Assembly (NCBI GenBank): GCA_018136815.1
Contig: CM030933.1
Location: 3,397,144 to 3,461,143 of the forward strand
Length of the DNA: 64,000 nt
Source of the DNA: Isochrysis galbana
Lineage: Eukaryota > Haptophyta > Isochrysidales > Isochrysidaceae
Direction: 5' to 3'
Shown: in pieces, positions 1 to 11,700 of the stretch
How the letters are laid out: every line of letters begins with the position of its first letter
Numbering within the stretch: position 1 is the stretch's first letter
The notes under the pieces: generated by a model
Seen by the model: only the letters and a program-made list of their open reading frames with translations
Databases searched by the model: none
Told to the model about the DNA's origin: nothing
Program-made: the position numbers and the translations under genes

Positions 1-176
1 CAAGCGCGAGGCCCAAAGTAGTGTACATGGGCCGACCCCCCAAAACCGAAGAACAAGGAACAAGGGGGGGGAGCGGGCGGGGGAGCGGCGGTAGGGGTAT
101 AGGCGATGGTGTCGGAATCGCGGGAGAGAGCTTGTCACTTGTAGCTTAGCGGGCACCTTCAAGAATTTTTTTGTAA
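1..176 (+). repeat. Dispersed repeat family R1, copy 1
   Basis: The copy ends in GGGCACCTTCAAGAATTTTT at about 151-172. Upstream it has the shared blocks AGTAGTGTACATGGGCC (near 18) and GGTATAGGCGATGG (near 97). The same blocks precede the same terminus near 3790-3955 and 54430-54583, and in reverse at 20611-20780. It lies just upstream of the first gene. The class of element is not known. Confidence 0.7.
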
Positions 177-387
177 CTTAAGAACGAAAGTGCCGCAGTT
201 CTTTTGTTTACTGTGGCGGAAGCGTTCGTTCGTTCGTTCTCCTCGGCGTAACGGCCGCGCTTCCCCACCCCCCCCGCCGCCGCCGCGGCATCCCCCTCAC
301 TCCCCCACCCCCTCGCCTTCTCTCTCGCCCTCTCCCGCCTTCTCGTCTTGCGAGCAGTTGCGCTAGACTCTGTCTTGAGCACGCAAC

Positions 388-478
388 ACTCCCTCCCTCC
401 CTCCCTCCCTCCCTTCCTCCCTCCCTCCCTCCCTCCCTCCCTCCCTCCCTCCCTCCCTCCCCCCCTCCCTCCCTCCCT
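388..478 (+). repeat. (CCCT)n microsatellite
   Basis: An almost pure CCCT tract with a few interruptions ends six bases before the ATG of the coiled-coil gene. It may lie in the 5' UTR or core promoter. Confidence 0.9.
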
Positions 479-484
479 TGGGGG

Positions 485-2620
485 ATGACGGCTGAGCTGC
501 CGGTAGTCTCAGCAAATGTGGGAATGGTCGCGGGTTCACCGCGAGTGCAAATGCTACAGAGACGCGGCTCGATCGGTTTGAGCAACCTGAAAAAGCAGCA
601 GAAGGAGAAGGAGGCTCGACGCAACGCCATGCGTGCCGAGAGAGCCCCAGTGCCCACCTCACGTGAGGTGGTTGGGCGGCAGGTGCTGGACATGCTGCGC
701 GAGGGTGAGCGCAAGCAGGCAGAGGTGCTGGCAGACGGACGCGAGGACACGCGGTCGGTTCAGTCGGAGAGCTCGATCACCAAGAAGAAGCAGACGCCAC
801 GGGTCCCTTCCGCTCGCGCCGCTGCGCTCGACGCCTCACGCTCGTACCTGACGGGTGTGCTCACGCCCGTGACGCCGCACGCCAGCACGCCGCTCTGGAA
901 GGAGGACCTGGTCGATCGCGTGCGCCGGCGTGTGGGTGAGCGGGCCGCCACGGCCACTCCGTCGCGTTCTCCGCGGATGAACGGTGTCCTTCACGACACA
1001 CTCCTTGACACGGCCTCGCCCCGGTTCTCGCCGCGGCCGCCTGCAGAGTTGCCACTCCGCACGCAGTCCTCAAGAGGGACGCGTGACCGTTGGGTGATCC
1101 GTGACTCGAGCAACTCGCAACTGTTGAGGGAGGGCTCTCCCTGGGCGATTCGACCGAGCAACGGATTGAGCGATTCGCTCAGCCGGCCTAGCTCCGCTCG
1201 GACGACTGGTCCACGCACGGGCCCACTCTTGGAAAAGACGCGCCAATTTGAGCACTATCGTGACGCGCTCTCCGAGCAACAACTTGTGAAGCAGCTGCAA
1301 GAGAAAGAAGAGAAGAGGCTGCGTGCCGAGTTGAAGGCAGTCGAGAAGCAGAAGCTTGAGCTTATGAGCCAGCAGGGCGTTGCTGCCGCCGCGGCCACCA
1401 TGGCGGCGCGACTGCGGCAGGAGGCTGACCGCAAGACGCAAACGCTTTATGTGCTTAACTCACGCCTCGGGGAGAGCGAGGCATACAACGCTGCGCTGGT
1501 GCGCGCGATCAATGTTCTGCGGCGCGAAAGGAAGGAATATCTGCGGCAGCTTCGTGTCCGGGAGGAGAAGGAGCACGCCTTCCTCACCGACATGCGCTCA
1601 TTCTCTTCGACGGCGCATAGTGCGCTTGATGACAAAGAGCGCGTCGCGTCAAAGTTGCGCAGGTTGCAGCACGAAGAGAAAGCAGAGGCACTGGAGTATG
1701 TGCGCATGCTTGAAGAGCTGGTGGAGAGAGAACAGGAAGTTGAACGACAGATCGCGGCCCACCTTGCGGCTGGATCTGCGACCGAAGAGGAGGCTCGGCG
1801 GCTTCGCTACGTACAATTCCGCGCGAGCAGGCAGTCGATGACAGCACGCGAACAACGGTTTGCATACCTAGGCGCCCAGCTCGAGGGACTGCGCAAAGAG
1901 TGTGGCGAGTTGGCCACTTTGACAGGCTCGCCCTTCGAGCCGCAGGACGCCGAGAGCATCGCTGCAGTTGTGCAGGCGCTGCGCACAAACGAGCAGCGCA
2001 ACTCGTCGTTGCACACCTACTTGCAGGTGGAAAATGCTGAGGTGGAAGCTCTGGAGGAGGAAGTGGAGGCACTCGAGTGCGAGGCGGAAGAGCTTGAGCG
2101 GCGTGCGCGGTCAGAAATGCAGCACCAAACTGATGGCTTCGCCGAGGCTGAGAGCGAGAGCGAGGCACTGCAGCTCGTGAAGGAGCGGACGGCCACTGTA
2201 GAGTCGCGGCTTCGCCAACTCGCGCCGGCGCTCGTTGGACTGCTTGCGCACTATGCGGAGGATGACGAGATCGCCGAGTTCAGCTCGGCGATAGGTGGGT
2301 TTATCACGCCAGGAAGCGCCAAGCCGGCGCACCTGAGTGAGAGGGGCACAATCGTCGATCTCCAAACCCAAGAAGAACCGCTTCCCACAGTGGATGGTGT
2401 TTTTCAAGGGATGCGGCTCGTGGACAGCATGGTCGAAAGAATCCGATTGCGCATCACCCGATTGCTCAGCTCGGCGCCTGAACGCGTTGAGCGGCGGGCT
2501 GAGCTCAGCGCCTTTATGACCATCGTGAAGTCGGGAGCTATTGAGGAGACGGCCGCCAAGTATAAGGAGCTGGAGCAGCTCGCGCAGAACGGTGCAGGCA
2601 CCTTTGCCGACATAGAATGA
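485..2620 (+). CDS. Coiled-coil protein, possibly outer-dynein-arm docking complex-like
   Basis: A single uninterrupted frame of 711 residues starts at the first ATG after the CCCT tract. Residues 1-250 are basic, Ser/Arg/Pro-rich and probably disordered. From about residue 255 to 570 there are long charged heptad-like stretches (QLQEKEEKRLRAELKAVEKQ and later EVEALEEEVEALECEAEELE) typical of parallel coiled coils. The last 140 residues are less charged. The segment around AINVLRRERKEYLRQL resembles the core of the CCDC63/CCDC114/DCC2 docking proteins of ciliary outer arms, but I cannot align it securely. Other coiled-coil structural proteins remain possible. No intron is evident. The next 320 bases downstream hold no gene I can see. 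Confidence 0.75.
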   Translation: MTAELPVVSANVGMVAGSPRVQMLQRRGSIGLSNLKKQQKEKEARRNAMRAERAPVPTSREVVGRQVLDMLREGERKQAEVLADGREDTRSVQSESSITKKKQTPRVPSARAAALDASRSYLTGVLTPVTPHASTPLWKEDLVDRVRRRVGERAATATPSRSPRMNGVLHDTLLDTASPRFSPRPPAELPLRTQSSRGTRDRWVIRDSSNSQLLREGSPWAIRPSNGLSDSLSRPSSARTTGPRTGPLLEKTRQFEHYRDALSEQQLVKQLQEKEEKRLRAELKAVEKQKLELMSQQGVAAAAATMAARLRQEADRKTQTLYVLNSRLGESEAYNAALVRAINVLRRERKEYLRQLRVREEKEHAFLTDMRSFSSTAHSALDDKERVASKLRRLQHEEKAEALEYVRMLEELVEREQEVERQIAAHLAAGSATEEEARRLRYVQFRASRQSMTAREQRFAYLGAQLEGLRKECGELATLTGSPFEPQDAESIAAVVQALRTNEQRNSSLHTYLQVENAEVEALEEEVEALECEAEELERRARSEMQHQTDGFAEAESESEALQLVKERTATVESRLRQLAPALVGLLAHYAEDDEIAEFSSAIGGFITPGSAKPAHLSERGTIVDLQTQEEPLPTVDGVFQGMRLVDSMVERIRLRITRLLSSAPERVERRAELSAFMTIVKSGAIEETAAKYKELEQLAQNGAGTFADIE

Positions 2621-2942
2621 TGTGCGGGCGCCTAGAGTCTTCAAGGGCGCCACAGCGACCTTCTTTGCCCTGACTCGCGTTGTAGTGCGCGCCAGCTAAA
2701 TAGTTGGACTTACAATGCGTGCCGCCTTCCTGGCGTCGATATGCGAGTTACATGAAATTATGTTAAAGTAGTTCTACATGTTGGTGATAAAAGGGAGTAT
2801 TAGACCCCGCATGCTCTCTACGGCACATAGAGCGAGAACTGTTGAGGGGCGACTTGCGCTTGCGCAGCGTACCTCGCGAAACACATCGCTATTGTTCTGA
2901 TCTCTGAAGCGCTCGTTATAAACTATAGTTATAGTTTTAGCG

Positions 2943-3179
2943 ATGGAGCGCGCTCCGACCGCTCCCCCTCCCCAGCCCCCCGCCGCCACGACGCCCCAAC
3001 TGGGCCGCCCCAAGCCGCCGGAGCCTAAGCGCTCACAGGCCTCCGCATACACGACCCCGACCTTGATCGGGGGAGATTTGAACTGCGTGGAAGACGTCGC
3101 AAAGGACACCCGGCGAGCGGGCGAGACGGTCAACCATAGCGCACACGGAGAAAAGTGGAGAGCTAGCGGCCGTGGCTAG
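2943..3179 (+). pseudogene. Non-LTR retrotransposon fragment (N-terminus plus endonuclease motif)
   Basis: The 78-residue frame begins MERAPTAPPPQPPAATTP, is rich in Pro and Lys, and then contains LIGGDLNCVEDVAKD. The G-G-D-x-N-C-V signature is the asparagine motif of the apurinic-like endonuclease of LINE elements. The same N-terminus recurs on the minus strand at 55430-55582 (MERAPTAPTSQPPAVTTP), and both copies are preceded by TTATAGTTTTAGCGATGGAG. The endonuclease domain is only a few dozen residues long here, so this is a decayed or 5'-rearranged copy. Confidence 0.6.
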
Positions 3180-3649
3180 GGTCGCCCCGCTCGTCGTTGT
3201 TACCCGTTCGTCCCGCTCGGATGATTCGCAAGGTCCGCAACCGCTGGCGTGTATGGACGGCGGTGCGCGGTGCGCACGGCTCGATCTCCTATGCCTGGCT
3301 GCCGTTGTCCGTTGTCTCCATTGCTGGCTTCGGCTCTCGATGCGGAAGTCCGCCTTCATTCGCCCGCGGTGGAGGAGGAGCCGTTGCTGATCCTTGCTCC
3401 CTCTCCCTCCCCCAGGGGGAAGCCGCAAGGCTGGGCCCCCACAAAGAGACGCGACCCCAAGCGCCCCACAGCAACTGCGAGCCAAAAGGCCCGCCCCCCC
3501 CCCTCCCCCGTGACGGATCCGAGGAGGGCGGTTCCTTGCACCGGCGATACCTGAACGCGCGACTTAGCCTAAAAACGCGAGGAGCACGCAAGGAGGTAAG
3601 CCAGGTGATAGGTGAGGGGCAAGCAGGCGAACAAGGGAGGCGACAAAGG

Positions 3650-3780
3650 AGGCGAGGGCAAAGAGGGCGAATGGGCGAATGTAGGATCCTGCGACGGTGA
3701 CTAGTGGCTAGCCTGCAAGGAGGGGACATAGAAACGCAGACAACTTCTAAAACAAAAAGGTCGATCGCGGATGCGACACC
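3650..3780 (+). repeat. Dispersed repeat module R3, copy 1
   Basis: The module contains GCGAATGTAGGATCCTGCGA, GACGGTGACTAG, then CATAGAAACGCAGAC and ATCGCGGATGCGACA. The same order of blocks is found at 55660-55765 (+) and, for its second half, at 45275-45360 (-). It lies next to LINE-derived sequence at two of the three sites. Confidence 0.7.
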
Positions 3781-3784
3781 CCGA

Positions 3785-3955
3785 CGCCAGACCCAAAGTA
3801 GTGCACATGGGTCGACCCCCAAAAACCAAATAAAAAGGACCGACGGGGGGGGAGGAAAGGGAGAGAGGGTGGGGCACGGGCGATGTCAGGGGAAGTCCCC
3901 AACGAGAGGGACGGGGGATAGCAAAGTAGTAGGCACCTTCAAGAATATTTTTTTT
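3785..3955 (+). repeat. Dispersed repeat family R1, copy 2
   Basis: The copy begins near CCAAAGTAGTGCACATGGG and ends with AGGCACCTTCAAGAATATTT. It is diverged in the middle relative to copy 1. Confidence 0.65.
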
Positions 3956-3992
3956 CCCTCTCCCTCCCCCTCGTCCTCGTCGCTGTTCGTGC

Positions 3993-4618
3993 CGATGCCT
4001 CCGCTCTTGGAGACGTGTGCCTCCGTCTCCTTTCCGGACACGTTCACTCCAGAGGGTTGGCATGCCGCCTTGCTTGCGGTAGCACATATATGGAAGAGCC
4101 ACATAAATCCGGAAACTCCGGACGAAAACGTGGATGACGCCTGGGGCAACGCCCAAAAGGCAGTAGCTACATACCTCCTGTGGGCAACGCGGCAAGGGAA
4201 AGAACACCAGGGGATAGCCAGGGCAATAGACGAACTCGCTTTGCTCGGGATAGAGCTAATTGACAATGAGCCCAACGCCAGGAAGCTGGACAGGATGCGA
4301 GAACTCAACGACAAAATAGACACAATCCGGAAAACATCCAGTCCGTCGACAAAGGAAAGCTTCGACGCCCTTAAACACGAGGAAAGAATGACGAAAGAAT
4401 TCTTTATTCTTTCAGAAATTCCAATCCCGAGCCTCCAACAGCGCGATTCCGGAACTATACATCACAAACGACTAGAACGCCCCGGACGAACATACGAGGC
4501 GCACGACCGCAGACGACGCAGAGATACGCAAGGAACTCAGGAAATACTATGGAAGGCTATACCAAGAACGCAGAAGTGTAAGAGACCGAGAGCTAGAGGC
4601 CCCACATTAACCACTCTG
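3993..4618 (+). pseudogene. LINE ORF2 remnant, endonuclease-RT linker region
   Basis: From MPPLLETCASVSFPDTF the frame gives about 130 residues with the helical, charged look of the region between endonuclease and reverse transcriptase in non-LTR elements (for example ELALLGIELIDNEPNARKLD). Near 4385-4400 the similarity moves by one base: the continuation in the next frame reads AIPELYITNDLNAPDEH and TADDAEIRKELRKYYGRLYQ, matching the conserved 'eI...i..yY..LY' block just before the RT domain. The RT domain itself is absent. This is inference from pattern, not from a search. Confidence 0.5.
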
Positions 4619-4849
4619 ATTCCTTCCCGTGAGCGCCCGCCTGAATCTCCCAAAATAGCCCTCCACGCGCGGGGGAAGGGAGGGGGGTCCCTTACCGACG
4701 CCATTGCCATTCGTGGGGCAGGAGGGGGTCGTTCGGAGGGGGGAGGGAGTTGCCGGGGCAGGTAGGGGCGGACCTTGCGGAATCCTTGGACACCCAGGGG
4801 AGGTGGGAAATAGGGAAATAGTGGTTAAAATGAGTGAGTGACCGGGCTA
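4600..4849 (+). repeat. Dispersed repeat family R2, copy 1
   Basis: About 250 bp that reappear inverted at 13983-14237 with high identity. Shared blocks include GAGCGCCCGCCTGAATCTCC, GGAATCCTTGGACACCCAGG, and the terminus GAGTGAGTGACCGGGCTA. The copy directly follows the LINE remnant, so R2 may be its 3' region. Confidence 0.75.
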
Positions 4850-4984
4850 CTATACTAACCAAATGCATGTGACGTACGACACATCATTCATAGAGCGATG
4901 TGTGGGGCCACAAAGTATATACCCCCCATACCCCATACCCCCTCCCCATCACGCCGCCGAACTTGCTTGCGGGTCTCGGCGATC

Positions 4985-5090
4985 GGCGAATATCCAATCG
5001 ATATCCAATGGATATTTGGCTGGTACCCCGGATATAAACTGGATATCCCAAATGGATATTTGGGTAGATTTTACTGCATATTTTGGCATA
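4985..5090 (+). repeat. Cluster of palindromic GGATAT/ATATCC motifs
   Basis: Five ATATCC or GGATAT hexamers lie within about 75 bp, including ATATCCAATGGATAT, GATATCC and ATCCCAAATGGATATTTGGG. It sits between the R2 repeat and the BTAF1 gene. The stretch 4850-5690 otherwise holds two overlapping low-complexity reading frames without recognisable domains, which I do not call. Confidence 0.7.
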
Positions 5091-5687
5091 CCCCTACAAA
5101 CTCCGCAGCCCATTGCTGCTTCGTTTGGAGCGTTTTTCTGCGTCGTGGTGGTACCAACAGCAGATGGCATGCTGAAGCGCCTTTTGCTTCGAATCCATCA
5201 ACGGCCAACCAACGGTCCGACGGTGGCGCGCGCCTCTCGTCGGTGTATGATACGGACCCACTCTCCCGACGCGCACGCCGCGCTGCCCGCCCCTCTCCTG
5301 CCCCTCCTACCCCAAAAAGGACCTTTGAGGCTCCGTCGAGCGCGCTCGCCGCCGTCTTTGTATCTTGTATCTGGTCCAGCGTGCCCGGCGCGCGCGCGGG
5401 GCGCCGCTCCTCCGCTCCTGCGGCCCAAGCCACGGCAGTGGTAGTCTCGCCCTCTGACTCTGCGGCATCACTCATGCCAGAGCTCTCCCAGCAGCCTCAA
5501 AGGGCCGAAGGACTGCAGCTAGGAGTTGGGCACGCGGTAGGAATTGGGTAGACACGGAGTACGTAGAAAATGTAGAAGGCAAAAATCCCTATTTAAGTTC
5601 TAACGGATGTGTTGCTATATCTCTTTCCTCGCCGCCGCCGCCCCTTCTTCCCCATCATCCCCCCCCGCCTCTCCCCTCAGTTGTTCT

Positions 5688-5720
5688 CTCCTTCTCTCTC
5701 TCTCTCTCTCTCTCTTCTCT
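5688..5720 (+). repeat. (CT)n tract upstream of BTAF1
   Basis: A dinucleotide CT tract in a pyrimidine-rich 5' flank lies about 65 bp upstream of the BTAF1 start codon. No TATA box is obvious. Confidence 0.8.
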
Positions 5721-5781
5721 ATTTCTGTCGCTCTCTCACGTCACCACTGCTCTCAACTCCTCGCGGTGAGAAGCGGAGTCA

Positions 5782-8700
5782 ATGGCTCCGCCGTCGCGGC
5801 TCGAGAAGCTTCTCGGACTGCTCCACGCAGCCCCATCGGAGGCTTCGAGAGTTGCCGCGGCGCGACAGCTGGGCGAGCTGCAGCGCGCCCACCCGCGCGA
5901 GCTTCACACGCTGCTTCCTCGCCTTCTCCGTCCCCTCTTCTCCCTCGAGTGGAGTGAGCGGCGGGCGGCGGCTCTCGCTCTCGCAGAGGTTGCTGCAGGA
6001 GTACACTGGGCTCCACAGGCGGCGGAGGAGGTGGAGGAGGAGGCGGAGCACGTGGCACGCGCTGATGCCGCTGGCGCCTGGCTCTCCTTTGCCTCCTTCT
6101 CGATGACGACAGTGCTGGCCGCGGGAAGACCGCTGCTCGCCTCGTCGGGCGTCGAGTTTGATGAAGGCGATGAGCTGGGCGGCTCGGCAAGGGAAAGGCT
6201 GCTCAGGCAGAGGAAGGTGCTGCAGCAGCAGCTGGGCATGGACAGCATGGCGAGGGCACTTGAGGGTGCGCGCGGGGGCTCGTGCCGGGACAGGTCAGCG
6301 GTGGGGATGCGGGCAGAGGGGATCGAGGGCAAAGGAGTAGGCCAGCATTCGCAGAGCTCCGCGCGGCTCAGGCAGAAGCGTCGGCTTCCCGCGGGCGTGC
6401 GGCGCGCGAGGATTGCGGCAGGACAAGGAATGAAGCCTGACAGTGGGGCGCTAGTCGCCGCGCTCAGCCGCTGCCCGGCGCCCTCCCCACGCACGCGCGC
6501 AGGTGCTGTGGAGGAGATTCTTGATGAACGCGACGTTGCGGCGGCGCCGGCGGCAGCGAGCTCTCGGCGCGCCGCCGCGTGGGCCGGGCATGCTGGCGAC
6601 AACGCGATTTCACGAGCGCTTGAGACCTCGGGCGACGCGCTCTCCGCCCGGGCGCGCAATCAGGCGCGGCGGCAGGTGCGATTTTGGCCTTCGCCCACGC
6701 TGCATGTGCGCCGTGTGCCGCCCATGACGCAAGCTGCCTCTGCCTACGCAGGCCAAGGCACGCGCAAGCCGCGGCGGCGGCGCTATCGTGGCGCTTACGG
6801 CGCCGCCTGCCAGCACCGGTTCGAAGCGACCGGTCGAGGGCGACGGCGCGCCGCCCGACGCCAAGCGGCAGACGACCGAGCAGGTGGAGGCGGCAGATCC
6901 GGCCGACTGGATGGAGTCGGATGCGTGGCCATTCGAGCCACTCTGCGCCGAGCTGCGCTGCTCGCTCTTCCATCCAAGGTGGGAGCGACGGCACGGCGCG
7001 GCGGCCGGACTGCGCTCCATCCTCCGCTGGCACGGGCGAACGGCTGGCGCGGTGGGCGGCGTGCGCAAGTGCGTCTCGGCGGAGCTGCAGGCTCAGTGGC
7101 TCGAGGACTGCGCCATCCGGCTGCTTTGCGTGCTGGCGCTCGACCGCTTCGGCGACTGGGCGGCGGGTGACCGCGTCACAGCGCCCGTGCGTGAGAGCGC
7201 CGCGCAGGCGCTCGCGGTGGTGGCCCAGCCGATGGCGGCCGAGGCCGCCGCTTCGGTGGCGGGCGCGCTTCTCACGATGGCGGCCGAAACGATGTGGGAG
7301 GTACGGCACGGCGCGCTGCTCGCGCTCAAGTACTTACTCGCCTCGCGGGCCGACCTACTCGGCCGGCTGCTGCCAGCGGCCGTGCCGCTGCTCATTGACG
7401 CACTCACTGACGACGACGACGACGTCCGTGCGGCGGCCGCCGCCGCACTGCTCGGCGTGGCGGGCCACCTGCGCGAGCGCGTGCCAATGCTGTTGCCGCG
7501 CCTCTTAGGCGCACTCTGGGCGGCGCTCCGCCGACTCGACGACCTCACCGCCTCGACCGCCACAATCATGATGCTGTGCGCGCGCCTCTGCGATGAGCTG
7601 CCATGCGCGCAGCTGGCCGCCGCCGCTCCGCCAGCCGACGACGCGGCCGCGCTCGAGGCAGTCGGGGCAGTGGAGGCGGCGGCTATGTCGCATACCGCTA
7701 CGCCCAAGGTCGAGCCCGACGTGGCCTGCACGGCGCCGGCGGCAGAGGCGGGGCCAGCACGTGGTGCAGCACTCTTTGCAGCGGTCGTGCCGCGTCTTTG
7801 GCCTTTCGTGCGCCACCCGGCGGCCGACGCGCGTATCGCCGCGATGGCCACGCTGAGCAAGCTAGTGGCGGCCGCGGCCGCGGCCGACGCGGTGTGCGCG
7901 GTCAAGGTGGATTCAGGCGCGCAGTGGCTCGGCTGGCTGCCACCGCTTTTGCCCACGGCAATGCAGCTGCTCTTCCAGGCGCTTCTCCTTGACGAGAACA
8001 CCAAGGTGCACGCGGCGGCCGCCGATGCGTGGCACGCGCTCCTCGAGCACACGCCGGTCACGCAGCTGCATACCGCTGCAGACGCGCACCTCGCCGCGTG
8101 GCTGCGCCTCGTTGCGACGCCGCCGGCATCGACACCTGACGCGCGGCTGTTAATCGCTTTCTCGTACGAGGAGGGTGGCGCTCACGACGAGCTAGCGGCA
8201 CAAAAGGCGGCCGAGGCGGCGGCGGTAGACTCCGATGCGCTCGCGCGCGCGGCGCGCGCGCTCGGTGCGCTCGCATGCGCATGCGCACGCTATGCCACCG
8301 ACGGCGGCAGCGGGTGGGTGGACGGCTTGGCCGCCGCACTCAGCTCGGCCTCGACGAGTGCGCGCCAATCGGCCGCGTGGACCGTCGCCGAGTGGGCCGT
8401 GCAAGCACGTGGCTCGCCGACGAGCGGCGTGCCAGCGCCACTGCAAGCCGCAGCGGCCGAGTGCCTAGATTCGGCCGATGGCTGCTGTGACAGTGCGCCT
8501 GAGCTCGCGCCGTCGCTGGTGATGCTCTGCGCCGAGGCTTCGGCGCTCGCCACGGCGTTTGCGCGTGCCGGCCTTTCTCGACAAATCATGGCGCAAAGCT
8601 GGCCGGCGGGCGTGGGTGCAGGCCGACCGCCTATGGAGGGCAATTCGTGGCCCGCCATCACGCTCGCCGGCGCTGATGCGCTCCTCACCCGGCTCGTGCC

Positions 8701-11700
8701 GGCGTGGGAGGCGGCGCTCCGAGTGCCTGCCAATGCCGCGTCGCGCCTGCGTTGTGCTGAGGCAAAGGAGATGCTCTCCACTGCGGCCTTGGCAGTCCGC
8801 AGGGCTAGGAGCGAGCTGCTCATCCAGGTACGCGCGTGGACTCCGCTGCGCGCCGAGCCTCCCGAGCGCCCGCCGCGACCTTCTCTTCTCGTCTCCGTCT
8901 TACAAGGCCTTGGCCGGATTACCCCGCTTGGCAGATGCGCGCCGCCGCCGCTGAGGCTGTGGTGGCTCTTGGCACGTTGCCGCCCAAGATCTCGCCTATC
9001 ATCAATGCGCTGATGCAGATGACGCAATCGGGCGCGCCCACACCGCAGGTTCGACGGCCCTCTGAAGCGCGCGCTCGCGCCACCCGCTGCGCCCCCTCGA
9101 CGTGTCTCTCTTGCTACGCTTCCCGCAGGCTCGCGCTGCAGCGGCGCTCGCCACACTCATGCGCCTGCTCCTCGACCGGCCGGCCACTGATAAGGGTCAT
9201 CCCGTCGACAAGATTGTCGCCAAGGTTTGCTCATTTCTGGGCGCCGGCGCGCTCAACCAACTCGTGCCGAAGGCGCTCGTCCAGACGCCGGCGACCAAGG
9301 TGATCTCCAAGGCGGCGGAGGCCAAGGCCACGGCGGCAGCCGCCACCGAGAAGGCAGCCATCGTTTCGCGCGCCTCCATGGGTGCGACCCTTGTACTGCA
9401 GGCGTGCTGCGCCGAGTTCGGTGAAGCTCTTTTCCATCGGCTCGCCGCACTCTGGCGGTTGCTCACAGAGCCATTGGGCGTGCTACAAGCGCCCCCCATG
9501 CTCGCAAAGGCATCCCCTGAGGCGTCGGGCTGGGCCGATGAGGAGGTGGCACGCGCCGTGCGCGCCGTCGCGCTGCCGGCCCCTGTGTCATCGCCTGAGC
9601 TCGTCACCGCGCTCGCGTCATGCAGAGCGCTGCTGCCGCATCTGCCCCCAGCCGCAGCTGACGCGGCCTTCCACCTTCTTCCGCGCGTGCTTTCTCTGCT
9701 GCTGCGCCCGCAACCCGAGGCGCCTGTGGAGGCCGATCAAGAGGGCGTGATGCGGCGCGCTCTGGGCGCGAGCTGCGTCGCCGCTTTCTGCGCTTGCCAA
9801 CAGCTGGAGGCGCGCTCGCTACACTTGCTCCATCTGACGGCGTTGCCTGCGCTCGGTTCATCGGACGACGCTGCGGCGCAGCTCGGAGCCACGGCAGCGG
9901 TGCGCCAAGCGATCGGCGCGATGGGTCTCGCCGTGCTGCCGTACGCGATGCCCATGCTACCCCACCTGATTCGGGCCCTCTCGTCGCGGAACGTAGCGGT
10001 GCGAAACGAGGCGGCAGCGGCCTTTGCGAGTGTGATGCCGCTGCTCCCACTCGAGGACGGTACGAGGGACCCGCCCGGGATGCCTCCCAACATGCGCCGC
10101 GAGCGTGCAGAAGCGCGCGAGGCGGTGGCACCGCTATTGGGTAAGGGAAAGCCGGCGCGCTTCGAATTGCCGATGCCGGTGGCGGCCGACCTACGCGACT
10201 ACCAACGCGAAGGCATCGACTGGCTGGGCTTCCTCTGGCGCTTTGGCCTCCACGGCGTCCTCTCGGATGATATGGGGTTGGGCAAGACGCTGCAGGTGCA
10301 TGACGGATCACACCAGTGCGCTTGGCGGCGGGCTGTGCCGCTGTTGCCCCAATCCGAGTTTCTCACCGCCCCGCCCCATTGCACAGACGCTATGCATCCT
10401 AGCGACATCGCGCCATCACGCGATCTTTGGCGCGCCCTCGACCGAGGTTGCATCCGGTGCCGGGGCTGCTCTCCGCCCCCGAGCACGCCCGTCGCTTGTC
10501 GTATGTCCGGCGACCCTCACCTCACACTGGAAGTCGGAAGCCAAGAGGTGCGCGGCGGCACGCCCAATGGGCCGCCACATTGCTCGCCACGCGCTAGCCT
10601 CATAAGCCCTGCCTCGATTGGGTGGCTACCCCGCGCATTCGTTGCGGTAGGTACGTGGGATCACTTCTCGATGCACTTGAATATGTCGGTCCGCCCGCGA
10701 AGCGCGCCACGCTCCATCCGCTCCTCACCGAGTCGCCCTTGGTCGTTACGTCCTACGACACGCTGCGCACTGACGTTGGTGCTCTATCTGCTGTCACGTG
10801 GGACTACATCGTTCTCGACGAAGGCCATGTCATCAAGAATGCTGCCTCGAAGGTGGCGCGCGCGGCAAAGTCGCTCAACGGGGCGCATCGCCTCGTGCTC
10901 TCGGGCACGCCCATCCAGAATGACACCTTGGAGATGTGGTCACTTTTCGACTTTCTCATGCCGGGGTACCTCGGCGAGCAAGCGCACTTCAACACGCACT
11001 TCGTTAAGCCCATTCAGGTGGGCGCGATGAACTTGTCTCGGCTCTACGCTGCCCAGCACACTCTGGACCACGGCTCCCTTGCGACACCGCAGCTTGAGCC
11101 GGGACAAGGCGAAACGCACACGCGGGGTGGCTGTGGTCCGTGAATTCGCTGACGAACGCGTTGCATACTCTCGGTCCTTGCTGCCGGTCTACCTCCGCGC
11201 CTCACACGCCTCCCCATCCAACGGCGGTAGGCTTCCTATGGTGCGAAATCGGGGGATGCCGCGCATGTAGCTGGCGAAGAGGCGCTCAAGAAGCTCCATC
11301 GACAGGTGAGCATGAGCAACGGACAACGCAGCCGCCACCCTCAACTCCGTCGGCGCTGACGACGGACGCCAGCCACCGCCCCGCTAGTAATTGCTCGCAT
11401 GGCCTCGTTGCTTTGCTGATGAGATCTGGCTCTTGCTTCATAGGTGCTCCCTTTTTGCCTGCGCCGAACGAAGGAGGCGGTGCTGTCGGAGCTGCCCCCA
11501 AAGATTATTGCCGACCGGCTCGTTGAGTTGAGCCCCGTTCAGTCCCTGCTCTATTCTGCATTCGCGTCGTCGCCTGCAAGTGAGGGCGTCCGGCGAGCGA
11601 TTGCCACGGCGGCTAGCGAGGCCGAGGAGGAAGCCTCCATGATAGACGCCGGGGCAGCAGGCGGCGCTGCGACGGTGCTCAATGCGTTGCAGTACTTGCG

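Noticed and set aside
7093-8061. 322-residue antisense frame and other long antisense frames across 6.4-9.2 kb
   Set aside because: They are Ala/Ser/Arg-rich shadows of the GC-rich BTAF1 coding strand. The sense strand has family motifs and consistent splice sites.
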